Shown: positions 56,413 through 64,000 of the stretch, one piece after another
Layout: the number at the start of each line of letters is the position of its first letter
Position numbering within the stretch: the first letter of the stretch is position 1
NCBI GenBank assembly: GCA_963825585.1
Contig: CAWGTX010000001.1
Span: 248,001-312,000 of the forward strand
Source: JAOUGY01 sp963825585
Lineage (GTDB): Bacteria; Actinomycetota; Acidimicrobiia; Spongiisociales; ZC4RG35
Length of the DNA: 64,000 bases
Direction of reading: 5' to 3'
The notes under the pieces: generated by a model
Seen by the model: the letters and a program-made list of their open reading frames with translations, nothing else
Databases searched by the model: none
Told to the model about the DNA's origin: nothing
Position numbers and translations under genes: made by a program

Positions 56413-57918
56413 ATGAGCTGGGAGATCGACTACCTGGCGCTGTTGCCCGAGATCGGGATCGTCGTGACGATCCTGGTCGTGCTGGCGCTCGACCTTTTTC
56501 TTCCGAGGCCGCTCAAGTACTGGACGGCAACGGTGGCAGTGCTTGGGGTCACACTCTCGGCGATTCCGCTCATCCTGCTGTGGGCATCGGACACGCGAGT
56601 GCCGATGTTCGACGGGTCCTACGTGGTCGATGACTTCGCCATCGTGCTCAAAGGCCTGTTCCTGGTGGCCGGTTACATCACGTTGCTGATGTCGGTCGCC
56701 TACATCGAATCGGAGCGGTACTACCAGGGTGAGTACTACGTGCTGCTCCTGTCGAGCCTGCTCGGTTCGATGGTGATGGCTTCGAGCCGTGACCTGATCG
56801 TTCTGTTCATCGGCCTCGAGCTCACGACCAGTCCGCTGTTCATGCTGGCCGGATGGCGCAAGGGAGACCTCAAGTCGAACGAGGCGTCGCTCAAGTACTT
56901 CATCCTGGGCGTTCTGTCGACGGCGCTCCTGTTGTGGGGCATGTCGATGCTGTTCGGCGTCACCGGCGCCGTGCAGTTCGATCAGATCTCGGTGGCCGTG
57001 GACGCCATCATGGCGGGAGAACCCGACATGCAGCCGCTGCTCGGTCTCGCCGTGATGTTCATCCTGGTCGGATTCGGGTTCAAGGTGTCGGCCGTGCCGT
57101 TCCACTTCTGGGCTCCGGACACCTACGAGGGTGCTCCCACACCCGTGACGGCGTATTTGTCGGTCAGCTCGAAGGCGGCCGGCTTCGTCGGCCTCTTCGC
57201 CGTTCTCTACCTCGCCCTCCCGGGAGCCGCCACCTACTGGGGGCCGGCGTTGTGGGCGATGGCGGCACTGTCGATGACCATCGCAAACCTGGCTGCGCTG
57301 CGCCAGTCCAACATCGTTCGACTGCTCGCCTACTCGTCGATCGCCCAGGCAGGCTTCATGCTGGTCCCGTTTGCGGCCGCCGCCGTCAACGGGCGTGAGA
57401 ACCTGGGCGATGGGCTCGAGGCGACCGTGGTGTACCTCGTGATCTACGCACTCATGAACCTGGGAGCATTCACCGTGGTGATCGTGGCATCGAAGCGCAC
57501 AGGAACCGGGGAACTGGCCGGATGGGCCGGGCTCGGGCGTCGCGACCCACGGCTGGGCATCCTGGCCGGCATCTTCTTCTTCTCGCTGGCGGGTATCCCG
57601 CCGCTGGCCGGTTGGTACGCAAAGTTCGTGATGTTCCAGTCGGCCATCGACGCCGGAGGGCTCGCAGGAGGCATCCTGGCGGTGATCGCCGCTGTCAATG
57701 CCGTGATCGCCTTCTACTACTACGCCAGGGTCGCCAAGACCATCTGGTTCGACTCGCCGCCAGAGGGGGCCGAGGTCTTCGAAGATGCTCCGGTCGGATC
57801 GTTGGTGTGGGTGCTCACCGTGGCGGCGATCGCCACCTTCGTGCTCGGCGTGCTTCCCGACATCTCGAGCTTCTTCGGCCGGGCCACCCAGGTGCTCATC
57901 CAGGCAGCCGGCGGATAG
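56413..57918 (+). CDS. nuoN: NADH-quinone oxidoreductase subunit N, copy 2
   Basis: Antiporter-like membrane subunit, 501 residues. LIVLFIGLELTTSPLFMLAG (Glu) and FGFKVSAVPFHFWAPDTYEG (Lys) mark the family, and SVSSKAAGFVGLF continues the broken helix. It is the last gene of cluster 2; a minus-strand acetyltransferase gene ends 15 bp beyond. No nuoEFG genes follow, so this cluster encodes an 11-subunit set. Confidence 0.96.
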   Translation: MSWEIDYLALLPEIGIVVTILVVLALDLFLPRPLKYWTATVAVLGVTLSAIPLILLWASDTRVPMFDGSYVVDDFAIVLKGLFLVAGYITLLMSVAYIESERYYQGEYYVLLLSSLLGSMVMASSRDLIVLFIGLELTTSPLFMLAGWRKGDLKSNEASLKYFILGVLSTALLLWGMSMLFGVTGAVQFDQISVAVDAIMAGEPDMQPLLGLAVMFILVGFGFKVSAVPFHFWAPDTYEGAPTPVTAYLSVSSKAAGFVGLFAVLYLALPGAATYWGPALWAMAALSMTIANLAALRQSNIVRLLAYSSIAQAGFMLVPFAAAAVNGRENLGDGLEATVVYLVIYALMNLGAFTVVIVASKRTGTGELAGWAGLGRRDPRLGILAGIFFFSLAGIPPLAGWYAKFVMFQSAIDAGGLAGGILAVIAAVNAVIAFYYYARVAKTIWFDSPPEGAEVFEDAPVGSLVWVLTVAAIATFVLGVLPDISSFFGRATQVLIQAAGG

Positions 57919-57933
57919 CGGGCATCGCCCCGT

Positions 57934-58518
57934 TCAGTTCCTCGTTTGGGCCTGGCTTCGTCGCGTTGCCCGCCACTCGTGTTCCAGCAGCGAGTAGAGG
58001 GTGTGGTCGACCCAGCGTCCTCTGATCAGCAACTCCTCTCGGAGCACGCCTTCGCGGGCGAATCCGAGCTTCTCTGCGACCCGCTCGCTAGGGCGATTGC
58101 CGACTGCGATGCGCAGGTTGATCTTGTGGAACCCGAGCCGCTCGAACCCGAGCGTGATCATGCGAGCGGTGGTTTCGGTGGCGATGCCCGCCCCGGCGCG
58201 ATCGGACCGGACCCAGTAGCCGATCTCACCGGAGCGTCCCATCCGGGACACCTGCCAGATGGAGATGTTGCCGAGATGGCCGTCGGTGTCGTCGATGGCT
58301 CGGATTGCGTAGTCGAACGCCCGGCCGTCCTTCCACGACTGGGTGGAGTCGCGTACATACGCCTGGGCGTCGTCGCGGTCGTATGCCATGTGTGCCCACG
58401 GGAGCCACAGCTGGAGTTCCGGCAACGAGCTGCGCACCGACGCCGCCAGCGCATCGGTATCTCGCCGGGAGAACCGTCGGAGTTCGAAGCGCTCGGTGGT
58501 GAGCCGTTCGGGAACCAT
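57934..58518 (-). CDS. GNAT acetyltransferase, RimJ/RimL type
   Basis: N-acetyltransferase of 194 residues. It begins VPERLTTERFELRRFSRRD, the usual first strand and helix, has GEIGYWVRSDRAGAGIATET as the acetyl-CoA loop and IAVGNRPSERVAEKLGFARE as the last conserved block. The ATG at 58518 is preferred to one 39 bp upstream: TATTCT lies 7 nt before it (leaderless promoter), while the upstream ATG would overlap the start of the divergent Nudix gene. The target (protein N-terminus, amino acid or antibiotic) is unknown. Confidence 0.88.
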   Translation of the reverse strand: MVPERLTTERFELRRFSRRDTDALAASVRSSLPELQLWLPWAHMAYDRDDAQAYVRDSTQSWKDGRAFDYAIRAIDDTDGHLGNISIWQVSRMGRSGEIGYWVRSDRAGAGIATETTARMITLGFERLGFHKINLRIAVGNRPSERVAEKLGFAREGVLREELLIRGRWVDHTLYSLLEHEWRATRRSQAQTRN

Positions 58519-58555
58519 CGGATGCAGAATATCCGGGTCGGTGTCACCACGTACC

Positions 58556-59095
58556 ATGCATCGGGTGTGGGATCTCCTCGTCTACGGCACGGATGCGCCG
58601 CCCCCGGCCGACAAGCCGATGGCTGCGGTGCTTGCACCCATCTACGAGGACTCGAACGGGGTGCTCCGAATCGTGTTCACGAAACGGCCCATGACGATGC
58701 CGACCCATGCCGGGCACCTGTCCTTTCCGGGCGGTCGTCCCCACCCCGGCGATGCCGGCCCGGTGGCCACGGCCCTCCGGGAGGCGCATGAGGAGGTGGG
58801 GATCGAGCCGTCCTCGGTGGAGGTGCTGGGGTTCCTGCCGCCGGTCGATACCGTCCAGTTCTCCCTGTTGGTGGTCCCGGTGGTCGGGCGTCTCCCCGTG
58901 GAACCCCAACTGGTGCGCTCTGAGCGCGAAGTCGACAGGATCCTCACCCCCAGACTCGATGATCTGGCGGACGCAACCCGTTGGCGATCCGAGGACTGGC
59001 GTGGTCGCACCGTATGGTTCTACGACATCGACGACGAGGTGCTGTGGGGGGCCACCGCTTGGATGACCCGGCAGCTGCTGGGTCTGCCCACGTGA
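58556..59095 (+). CDS. Nudix hydrolase, CoA-pyrophosphatase-like
   Basis: A Nudix protein of 179 residues. HLSFPGGRPHPGDAGPVATA followed by LREAHEEVGI is a Nudix box joined to the SFPGGR motif that marks the CoA diphosphatase (NudL) group. The Glu of the G-x5-E part is Asp, as happens in this group. It ends with a Trp-rich strand and helix (ATAWMTRQLLGLP). The ATG at 58556 shares CATG with a possible start of the divergent gene; a GTG three codons later is an alternative. Likely role: trimming of CoA or its oxidised derivatives. Confidence 0.85.
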   Translation: MHRVWDLLVYGTDAPPPADKPMAAVLAPIYEDSNGVLRIVFTKRPMTMPTHAGHLSFPGGRPHPGDAGPVATALREAHEEVGIEPSSVEVLGFLPPVDTVQFSLLVVPVVGRLPVEPQLVRSEREVDRILTPRLDDLADATRWRSEDWRGRTVWFYDIDDEVLWGATAWMTRQLLGLPT

Positions 59096-59150
59096 AGGGG
59101 GAGCCTTCCACCGGCCGTTCTGACAGAGCCGAACCTGGTACCGGGCGGGG

Positions 59151-60713
59151 TCAGACGAGCCGGAGCAACCCGATGAGTATTCCGTCGACCAGGGCCTCCC
59201 AGGAAGCTTCGATGATGTTCTCGTGCACCCCGATCGTGCCCCAGGATCCTTCGGAGTCCGAGGTCTCGATCAGGACCCTGACCTTGGCGGCGGTGCCGTC
59301 GGCCGAGTCGAGGACCCTGACCCGGAAGTCGGTGAGCCGCAGCTCGGACACCTGCGGATAGTGGGGGAGCAGCGCTGCCCGGAGCGCCCGATCGAGTGCG
59401 TTCACCGGACCATCGCCCTCGCCGGTGGTCACCATACGCTCTCCCGCCACCACGACCTTCACGGTTGCCTCGGCGACAACCGCCTCGTCGGCGCGACGTT
59501 CGATGAAGGCCCGGAACGACTCCAGATGGAAGTAGTCCTGTTCCCAACCGGCGGCGCGGCGGACGAGGAGCTCGAAGGACCCGTCGGCGGCCTCGAAGTG
59601 GTATCCCTCGTGCTCCAGTTCCTTGACCCGCTCCAGCACGGTCCGGGCGAGGTCGTCATCCATCGCCATCCCCAGCTCCGTGGCCTTGTTGATGATGGAC
59701 GCCCGCCCGGCCTGTTCGGAGACGACCATTCGGGTGCGGTTTCCGACCAGAGAGGGCGGGGCGTGTTCGTAGGCGTCGGAACGGCGGGCGAGTGCCGAGG
59801 TGTGCAAGCCGGCCTTGTGTGTGAACGCAGACGCCCCCACGTACGGGCGATGTGGATCGAGTGTGATGTTCACCACCTCGGCCACATGGTGGCTGATCGG
59901 CGAGAGCATGGCGAGCTGGTCTTCCGTCACCACAGGGATTCCCATCTTGATGGTGAGATCGGGGATGATCGAGCACAGGTCGGCGTTTCCGGTTCGTTCG
60001 CCGTACCCGTTGACACAGCCCTGGATCTGGCGAACACCCGCCTGGACCGAGGCCAGCGACGAAGCCACCGCCGTTCCGGCGTCGTTGTGGAAGTGCACAC
60101 CGACTTGGGCTCCGGGAATGGCAGCGTGGACGTCGGCGATCACCGAGGTGACCACATGTGGCAGGGTTCCGCCGTTGGTGTCGCACAGCACGAGCCGCTC
60201 GGCGCCGGCCTCGTGGGCGGCCTCGAGCACGGCCAGCGCGAAGACGGGGTCGCCGGCGTAGCCGTCGAAGAAGTGCTCGGCGTCGAAGAACACCCGGCGG
60301 TCGTGCCGTGTCAGGTACTCGATCGACTCGGCAACCATGGCCACGCCCTCATCGAGATCGGTACGGAGCGCCTCACGGACGTGGTAGTCCCACGCCTTGC
60401 CGACGATGCAGATGACCTCGGTCTCGGCGGCCAGCAGCGCGTCGAGCTGGGGATCCTCGGTCACCGAGACCCGGGGTCGCCGGGTGGAACCGAACGCCGA
60501 AAGGGTGGCGTTCCTGAAGTTGATCTCGCTCCGCGCCAGCTTGAAGAACTCGTCGTCCTTGGGCAGGGCACCCGGCCAGCCGCCCTCGATGTATCCGACA
60601 CCGAGCTCGTCGAGTAGGCGGGCGATCCGCAGCTTGTCGCTCACGGTCAGCGAGATGCCCTCCTGTTGGGAGCCGTCTCTCAGGGTGGTGTCGTAGATCT
60701 CGAGGCTGGTCAT
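59151..60713 (-). CDS. cimA: citramalate synthase
   Basis: Enzyme of the DRE-TIM metallolyase family that condenses pyruvate and acetyl-CoA to (R)-citramalate, the first step of the pyruvate route to isoleucine; 520 residues. IYDTTLRDGSQQEGISLTV is the substrate and metal site, VGVHFHNDAGTAVASSLASV the His-x-His metal site, GCVNGYGERTGNADL the third. The C-terminal 110 residues form the LeuA-type regulatory domain that normally senses the end product. The ATG at 60713 has AGGAG 9 nt ahead. It is preceded by an Ile-rich leader peptide and terminator, which fits an isoleucine-pathway enzyme. Confidence 0.94.
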   Translation of the reverse strand: MTSLEIYDTTLRDGSQQEGISLTVSDKLRIARLLDELGVGYIEGGWPGALPKDDEFFKLARSEINFRNATLSAFGSTRRPRVSVTEDPQLDALLAAETEVICIVGKAWDYHVREALRTDLDEGVAMVAESIEYLTRHDRRVFFDAEHFFDGYAGDPVFALAVLEAAHEAGAERLVLCDTNGGTLPHVVTSVIADVHAAIPGAQVGVHFHNDAGTAVASSLASVQAGVRQIQGCVNGYGERTGNADLCSIIPDLTIKMGIPVVTEDQLAMLSPISHHVAEVVNITLDPHRPYVGASAFTHKAGLHTSALARRSDAYEHAPPSLVGNRTRMVVSEQAGRASIINKATELGMAMDDDLARTVLERVKELEHEGYHFEAADGSFELLVRRAAGWEQDYFHLESFRAFIERRADEAVVAEATVKVVVAGERMVTTGEGDGPVNALDRALRAALLPHYPQVSELRLTDFRVRVLDSADGTAAKVRVLIETSDSEGSWGTIGVHENIIEASWEALVDGILIGLLRLV

Positions 60714-60738
60714 GGGATCGTTCTCCTGGACTGGCACG

Positions 60739-60797
60739 AAAAAACCCCCTGCGGTCTGGCAAGGGGTCTGGAGCGCACGCCGTGTTGTGGCGTGCGC
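60739..60797 (-). terminator. attenuator hairpins before cimA
   Basis: On the minus strand, directly after the leader-peptide stop: first a hairpin with 9-bp perfect arms GCGCACGCC / GGCGTGCGC and a 7-nt loop (60773-60797), then CCCCTTGC-CAGACC-GCAGGGGG followed by six U (60739-60744), a rho-independent terminator. cimA begins 25 nt later. I see no strong antiterminator pairing (only about 4-5 bp). Confidence 0.8.
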
Positions 60798-60830
60798 CTA
60801 CTCGATAATGATGAAGGTGGTTGTGCCCAT
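60798..60830 (-). CDS. cimA leader peptide with three Ile codons
   Basis: A ten-codon open frame, MGTTTFIIIE, with stop UAG touching the first hairpin arm. Three threonine codons and then three consecutive isoleucine codons (ATC ATT ATC) make it a ribosome sensor for charged Ile-tRNA (and perhaps Thr-tRNA), as in classical leader-peptide attenuation of branched-chain amino acid genes. It lies between a good promoter (60840-60868) and a U-tailed terminator (60739-60797), with the leader ATG 9 nt after the -10 box. Confidence 0.8.
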   Translation of the reverse strand: MGTTTFIIIE

Positions 60831-60839
60831 CGGGAACCA

Positions 60840-60868
60840 AGTATGCCGCCCGGTGAAGGTGGCGTCAA
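60840..60868 (-). promoter_or_regulatory. sigma70-type promoter of the cimA leader
   Basis: On the minus strand: TTGACG (60863-60868), 17-bp spacer, CATACT (60840-60845). It is the best -35/-10 pair I see in the window. The leader-peptide ATG (60830) is 9 nt after the -10 box. Confidence 0.75.
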
Positions 60869-60918
60869 CGTGGCTGCGTCGGTTCGGAGCGGGGGATGCC
60901 AGCCGGTAGCCTCCGCCC

Positions 60919-62232
60919 ATGACCGACCACGTTGAACCGCTACCCCAGGACGAAGACGACGGCGACAAGGGTTTGCCCCTGTTCTGGGGTCTGATCCTCG
61001 TCACGGTCGTCTCGCTCGTGGCGGTGTGGCTGTTCGGGCGATTCGACATCGATGGGGTGGATGGCGCCTCCAGTACCGTGTCCACCCTGGCCGAGGAGCC
61101 GGCGACCCCCTCGACCACCGAGGCGGCCATCGAGGCGCTGAACCTGGTGGGCGTTCTGGCGGCCGATGGCAGGTTCTCGACACTGTTGGGCTTGCTCGAC
61201 GGCGCCGACCTGACGGCGGAACTGGAGGGGAGCGGACCCTTCACCCTGTTCGCCCCCACCGACGAGGCGTTGGAAGGCGTGGATGTCGGCGACGATGACG
61301 CGCTTCGTGCACTGCTGCTGCGTCACGTGGCCCCCGGATTGCTGGCTGATACCGATCTCTTCCCCGTTGCGGACACATTGGAGATGCTGAGCGGCGACAC
61401 CGTGGTCCTGTCGGTCGATCCCGCCCCGAGCATCGGTGGTGCCGCCATCGTCGAAACAAACCTGGTGGCGTCGAACGGGGTCATCCATGTGGTCGCCGGG
61501 CCTGTCGCCGTCACAGGTGCCGATCCCGCCGAGACGCTGGCGGCAGACGGCAGATTCGGAACCCTGTTGGCGGCGGTCGAGGCGGCCGGGCTCGGCGACG
61601 CCCTGACGGGAGACGTCACCGTGCTCGCTCCCACCGACGATGCCTTCGCCGCGCTACCCGAGGGTGTGGTCGATCAGCTCCTGGGTGACGCCGATCGGCT
61701 GGGTTCGCTTCTCGGCTATCACGTGATTCCAGGCTCCGTCACCGGGAGCGGCGCTCATGTCTCGTCGACCGGCGCCGAGGTGACGGTTTCGGACACCGAC
61801 GTCAACGGCGTCGCCATCGCCGACCTTCCCGCTCCCAACGTGATCGCCCTCGACCGAGTGTTGGTCCCGCCCGGGTTCGTGCTCGGCGACGTGAACGACA
61901 TCCTCGACCTGGAGCCCATCACCTTCGAGGTGGGCAGCGCCGTGATCACCGCCGACGGTCAGAGCGAACTCGACCGGGCCGCCGGGTACCTGGTCACCAA
62001 TCCGGTGGCGGTCGAGATCGGCGGGCACACCGACGCCGACGGTTCGGACCAGGGCAACCTCACTCTCTCCGAGCAGCGGGCGCAGTCGGTGGTCGACTAC
62101 CTGATCGCGGCTGGTGTCGATTCCGCGCTTCTCACCGCAGTCGGATACGGCGAGACGCTGCCCATCACCGACAACGACACCGACGAAGGCAAGGCCCAGA
62201 ACCGCCGGATCGAGTTCTCGATCCTGGGCTGA
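60919..62232 (+). CDS. membrane-anchored double fasciclin-OmpA protein
   Basis: A 437-residue protein with one N-terminal membrane helix (LPLFWGLILVTVVSLVAVWL, about residues 19-38). Two fasciclin-like FAS1 domains follow (about 67-180 and 190-310), each with the FTLFAPTDEAL / VTVLAPTDDAFAALP motif and a closing NGVIHVV or NVIALDRVL strand. Residues 320-437 are an OmpA-like peptidoglycan-binding domain: ITFEVGSAVITADGQSELDR and GHTDADGSDQGNLTLSEQRA. So it is tied to the membrane at one end and to peptidoglycan at the other, with adhesion domains in between. It diverges from the cimA leader; TAGCCT lies 6 nt before the ATG. Confidence 0.9.
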   Translation: MTDHVEPLPQDEDDGDKGLPLFWGLILVTVVSLVAVWLFGRFDIDGVDGASSTVSTLAEEPATPSTTEAAIEALNLVGVLAADGRFSTLLGLLDGADLTAELEGSGPFTLFAPTDEALEGVDVGDDDALRALLLRHVAPGLLADTDLFPVADTLEMLSGDTVVLSVDPAPSIGGAAIVETNLVASNGVIHVVAGPVAVTGADPAETLAADGRFGTLLAAVEAAGLGDALTGDVTVLAPTDDAFAALPEGVVDQLLGDADRLGSLLGYHVIPGSVTGSGAHVSSTGAEVTVSDTDVNGVAIADLPAPNVIALDRVLVPPGFVLGDVNDILDLEPITFEVGSAVITADGQSELDRAAGYLVTNPVAVEIGGHTDADGSDQGNLTLSEQRAQSVVDYLIAAGVDSALLTAVGYGETLPITDNDTDEGKAQNRRIEFSILG

Positions 62233-62254
62233 GCAGCTGCCAGCTGCAAGCCGT

Positions 62255-63943
62255 TCAGCTCTTGAGCGTGATCACTTCCACGCGGGCTCCCGGCCCGGTC
62301 ACCACCATGATCCGCTTGCCGCCCACTCCTTCCAGGGCTTGGGACAGATGTTCGGGGCTCGGCCCGTCGCCGTTGACGTCCGAGCGCATCCATACGGTGA
62401 TGGCGGCGCCGGTGGCCTCGTCGATTGCATGCCGCAAGGGCTCGGGATTCGACCCCGTCACCAGGATGACGTGGTCGACGGTCCTACGGGGATGAGTGGC
62501 GACGGCTGCCTGCCGCTCCCGCCTCCACACCGGGTAGTGGTATCCGGCGACGAGTCCGGTGGCGACGAGGATTCCGAGCGGTGCCCGGATGCGGTCGACC
62601 AGGCTGCCCGCCATCAGGTCTTCGAGCATGAACTCGAACACCCGGTAGCCGATGATCAGCAGCGTGATGAGCGCCACGACGGCCCCGACTCCGAACACCG
62701 CCACCAGGTAGATGCGCCGACCTGCCGTGTGCGGTGCCGTGGCCTCCCTGGTGGGCTGCCACGCCAGCCACCAGGCCGGACCTCCCACGATCAGGGCGCT
62801 GAGGCCGCCCAGGAGCAGTTCGCGTCCGGGGTCGACGCCCGCCAGATCGGCGGTGAAGGAGTCGAGGATGGAGTTGACGATCACGCCGATACCACTGGCT
62901 GCGGCGATCAGACCGAGGCCGGACATGGTCAGGCGGGTGGCATCGTTCGTGGCGTTCGACCTGCCGAGGGCAATGGGGCGATGGTAGGCCCAGGCGAGGC
63001 CGCCGATGGCCAGCGCGGCGACCCCGAACGGGAGTGTCTCGATGTTCTGCGCTGTGGTGTCGCTCGGGTCGAATGCCAGCGACAGCAGTGCGAACACCAC
63101 CAGACCCGCTCCGACCAGGGCCGCCGTTCCGGTTGCAACCACTCCGGCGACCACCAGCGCCGTGTCCGCCAGGCCGGTTTGCAGTGTCTGTCCCCCATCG
63201 TGGATCCAGTGCCACCACCAGATGACTGCACCCGCCACAGACCAGATGGCGGCCTGGAGCGTGAACTCCCACCATGGGTCGCCCACGGTGGCAGCCTGGG
63301 TCAGGGTTTCGAGGGCCGCCTCCAGGAGGGAGGTCAGGGTCGCGATCGCCCCTCCCGTCATCAGGGCCAGGCCGTAGACGGACCCAGAAACCTGGCCCAC
63401 GTCGGTCAGGCGGGTCGGGCTCTTGGTGGGATGGGCCGACATCCATCGGTGCCACCCCCACACCCCGGCCCACACGACGCCGATGGCGAGACTGCGGGGC
63501 CGCCAGTCGCCATCGACCAGTTCGGTGATCGTCACCAGCAGGGTGGTGGTGGAGGTGATCAGGGCGGTGGTCATCATCCCGGCCAGGTACAGCGACCAGG
63601 CTGTGGCGGACCGCTCAGCCTCGTCGTCGATACCTCTCCACAGGTACCACCACAGCAGTGCCGCCAACGGGCCGGCTATGAGGGTGAATGCCAACGACCG
63701 TGCGAGCCCGGCAACATCGCTACCGGCGAGTTCGGTCCCACCGTCCAGCACACGCCCCAACAAGCCGGACACACCGATGGCGGCGATCACGACGAGGGCG
63801 AACAGGAGAGCGAAGACCACGAGTCGCCGAGCGGCGCCCGGGGCTGCCCCTCCAGAGGTTGCGCCGCCGGACTTGCGCACGACCGCGGCAACGCCCAGGC
63901 CGATGCCTCCGATGATGATCAAGAGGAACAGACCGGCGATCAT
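62255..63943 (-). CDS. large multi-spanning membrane protein, DUF5671-like repeats
   Basis: A 562-residue protein with about 14 hydrophobic segments. It consists of repeated blocks of four helices with conserved Trp and His (LLWWYLWRGIDDEAERSATA; WGWHRWMSAHPTKSP; VIWWWHWIHDG; AWAYHRPIALGRS), which suggests DUF5671-type domains. The last 75 residues are soluble and look like a small alpha/beta domain (VDHVILVTGSNPEPLRHAID; KRIMVVTGPGARVEVITL). The ATG at 63943 is chosen for a perfect AAGGAGG (63951-63957); a start 39 bp upstream is less likely. It converges on the fasciclin-OmpA gene, 22 bp apart. Function unknown. Confidence 0.78.
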   Translation of the reverse strand: MIAGLFLLIIIGGIGLGVAAVVRKSGGATSGGAAPGAARRLVVFALLFALVVIAAIGVSGLLGRVLDGGTELAGSDVAGLARSLAFTLIAGPLAALLWWYLWRGIDDEAERSATAWSLYLAGMMTTALITSTTTLLVTITELVDGDWRPRSLAIGVVWAGVWGWHRWMSAHPTKSPTRLTDVGQVSGSVYGLALMTGGAIATLTSLLEAALETLTQAATVGDPWWEFTLQAAIWSVAGAVIWWWHWIHDGGQTLQTGLADTALVVAGVVATGTAALVGAGLVVFALLSLAFDPSDTTAQNIETLPFGVAALAIGGLAWAYHRPIALGRSNATNDATRLTMSGLGLIAAASGIGVIVNSILDSFTADLAGVDPGRELLLGGLSALIVGGPAWWLAWQPTREATAPHTAGRRIYLVAVFGVGAVVALITLLIIGYRVFEFMLEDLMAGSLVDRIRAPLGILVATGLVAGYHYPVWRRERQAAVATHPRRTVDHVILVTGSNPEPLRHAIDEATGAAITVWMRSDVNGDGPSPEHLSQALEGVGGKRIMVVTGPGARVEVITLKS

Positions 63944-64000
63944 GAGCCAACCTCCTTGTTCGGGCACACCGTGAGCTGCCATGGAGCGACGGCGATCTTC

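Overview
The window is high-GC bacterial DNA with frequent GTG starts, many 1-4 nt stop/start overlaps (ATGA, GTGA, TGATG) and several promoters that place the start codon at or near +1. Together with the gene content this fits a high-GC actinobacterium, possibly of the Acidimicrobiia type. That is inference: there is no rRNA, tRNA or other phylogenetic anchor in the window. At least three places need single-base frameshifts to restore a good protein (nuoK copy 1, 32817-33235, 36206-36906), so a draft or metagenome assembly with indel errors is possible.

Layout. 1-2292: 3' part of nuoG. 2509-11877: an island between nuoG and nuoH with a 41-residue lipoprotein, a minus-strand Na+/H+ antiporter operon mrpABCDF-(G-E fusion) followed by the bicarbonate transporter pair sbtA-sbtB, a winged-helix regulator, terC and a usp gene. 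11975-19715: nuoHIJKLMN copy 1, then a bactofilin-like membrane protein. 20899-21570: a dense field of 7-bp-period repeats. 21586-25136: a DmpA-type peptidase, a class III aminotransferase and small unknowns. 25230-30869: an oligopeptide ABC transporter. 30932-36906: a sarcosine-oxidase-like flavoprotein, an S9 peptidase, a histone-deacetylase-like amidohydrolase and two damaged genes. 37035-39904: thioredoxin, moaA, a VapBC module and mobA. 39914-45084: a membrane protein with a deoxyribosyltransferase-like domain and an iron-type ABC importer. 45359-47141: a phosphodiesterase and a septum-formation-like protein. 47297-57918: a second complex I operon, nuoABCDHIJKLMN, with no nuoEFG. 57934-63943: acetyltransferase, Nudix hydrolase, citramalate synthase with its own leader-peptide attenuator, a fasciclin-OmpA protein and a large membrane protein.

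How it fits together. The window is dominated by ion-motive membrane energetics: parts of two complex I machines, a multi-subunit Na+/H+ antiporter whose A and D subunits are related to NuoL/M/N, and a Na+-driven bicarbonate importer on the antiporter transcript. A proton gradient made by complex I could be converted by Mrp to a sodium gradient that drives SbtA.

The most unusual signal is a family of 7-bp tandem repeats (core ACGTTCT / AGAACGT) at five nuo gene junctions in both nuo clusters. At four of them a small open frame starts at or next to the stop of the upstream gene, runs through the repeat and ends overlapping the start of the next gene, so stop-start translational coupling is bridged. 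At the fifth the repeat is read as the C-terminus of NuoJ. Other heptamer families (GCTACGA, GTCGCTC, GCAACAC/GTGTTGC, CCAGCAG, CTGGCAG) fill several true intergenic regions, and two MITE-like elements of about 0.25 kb lie 14 kb apart in opposite orientation.
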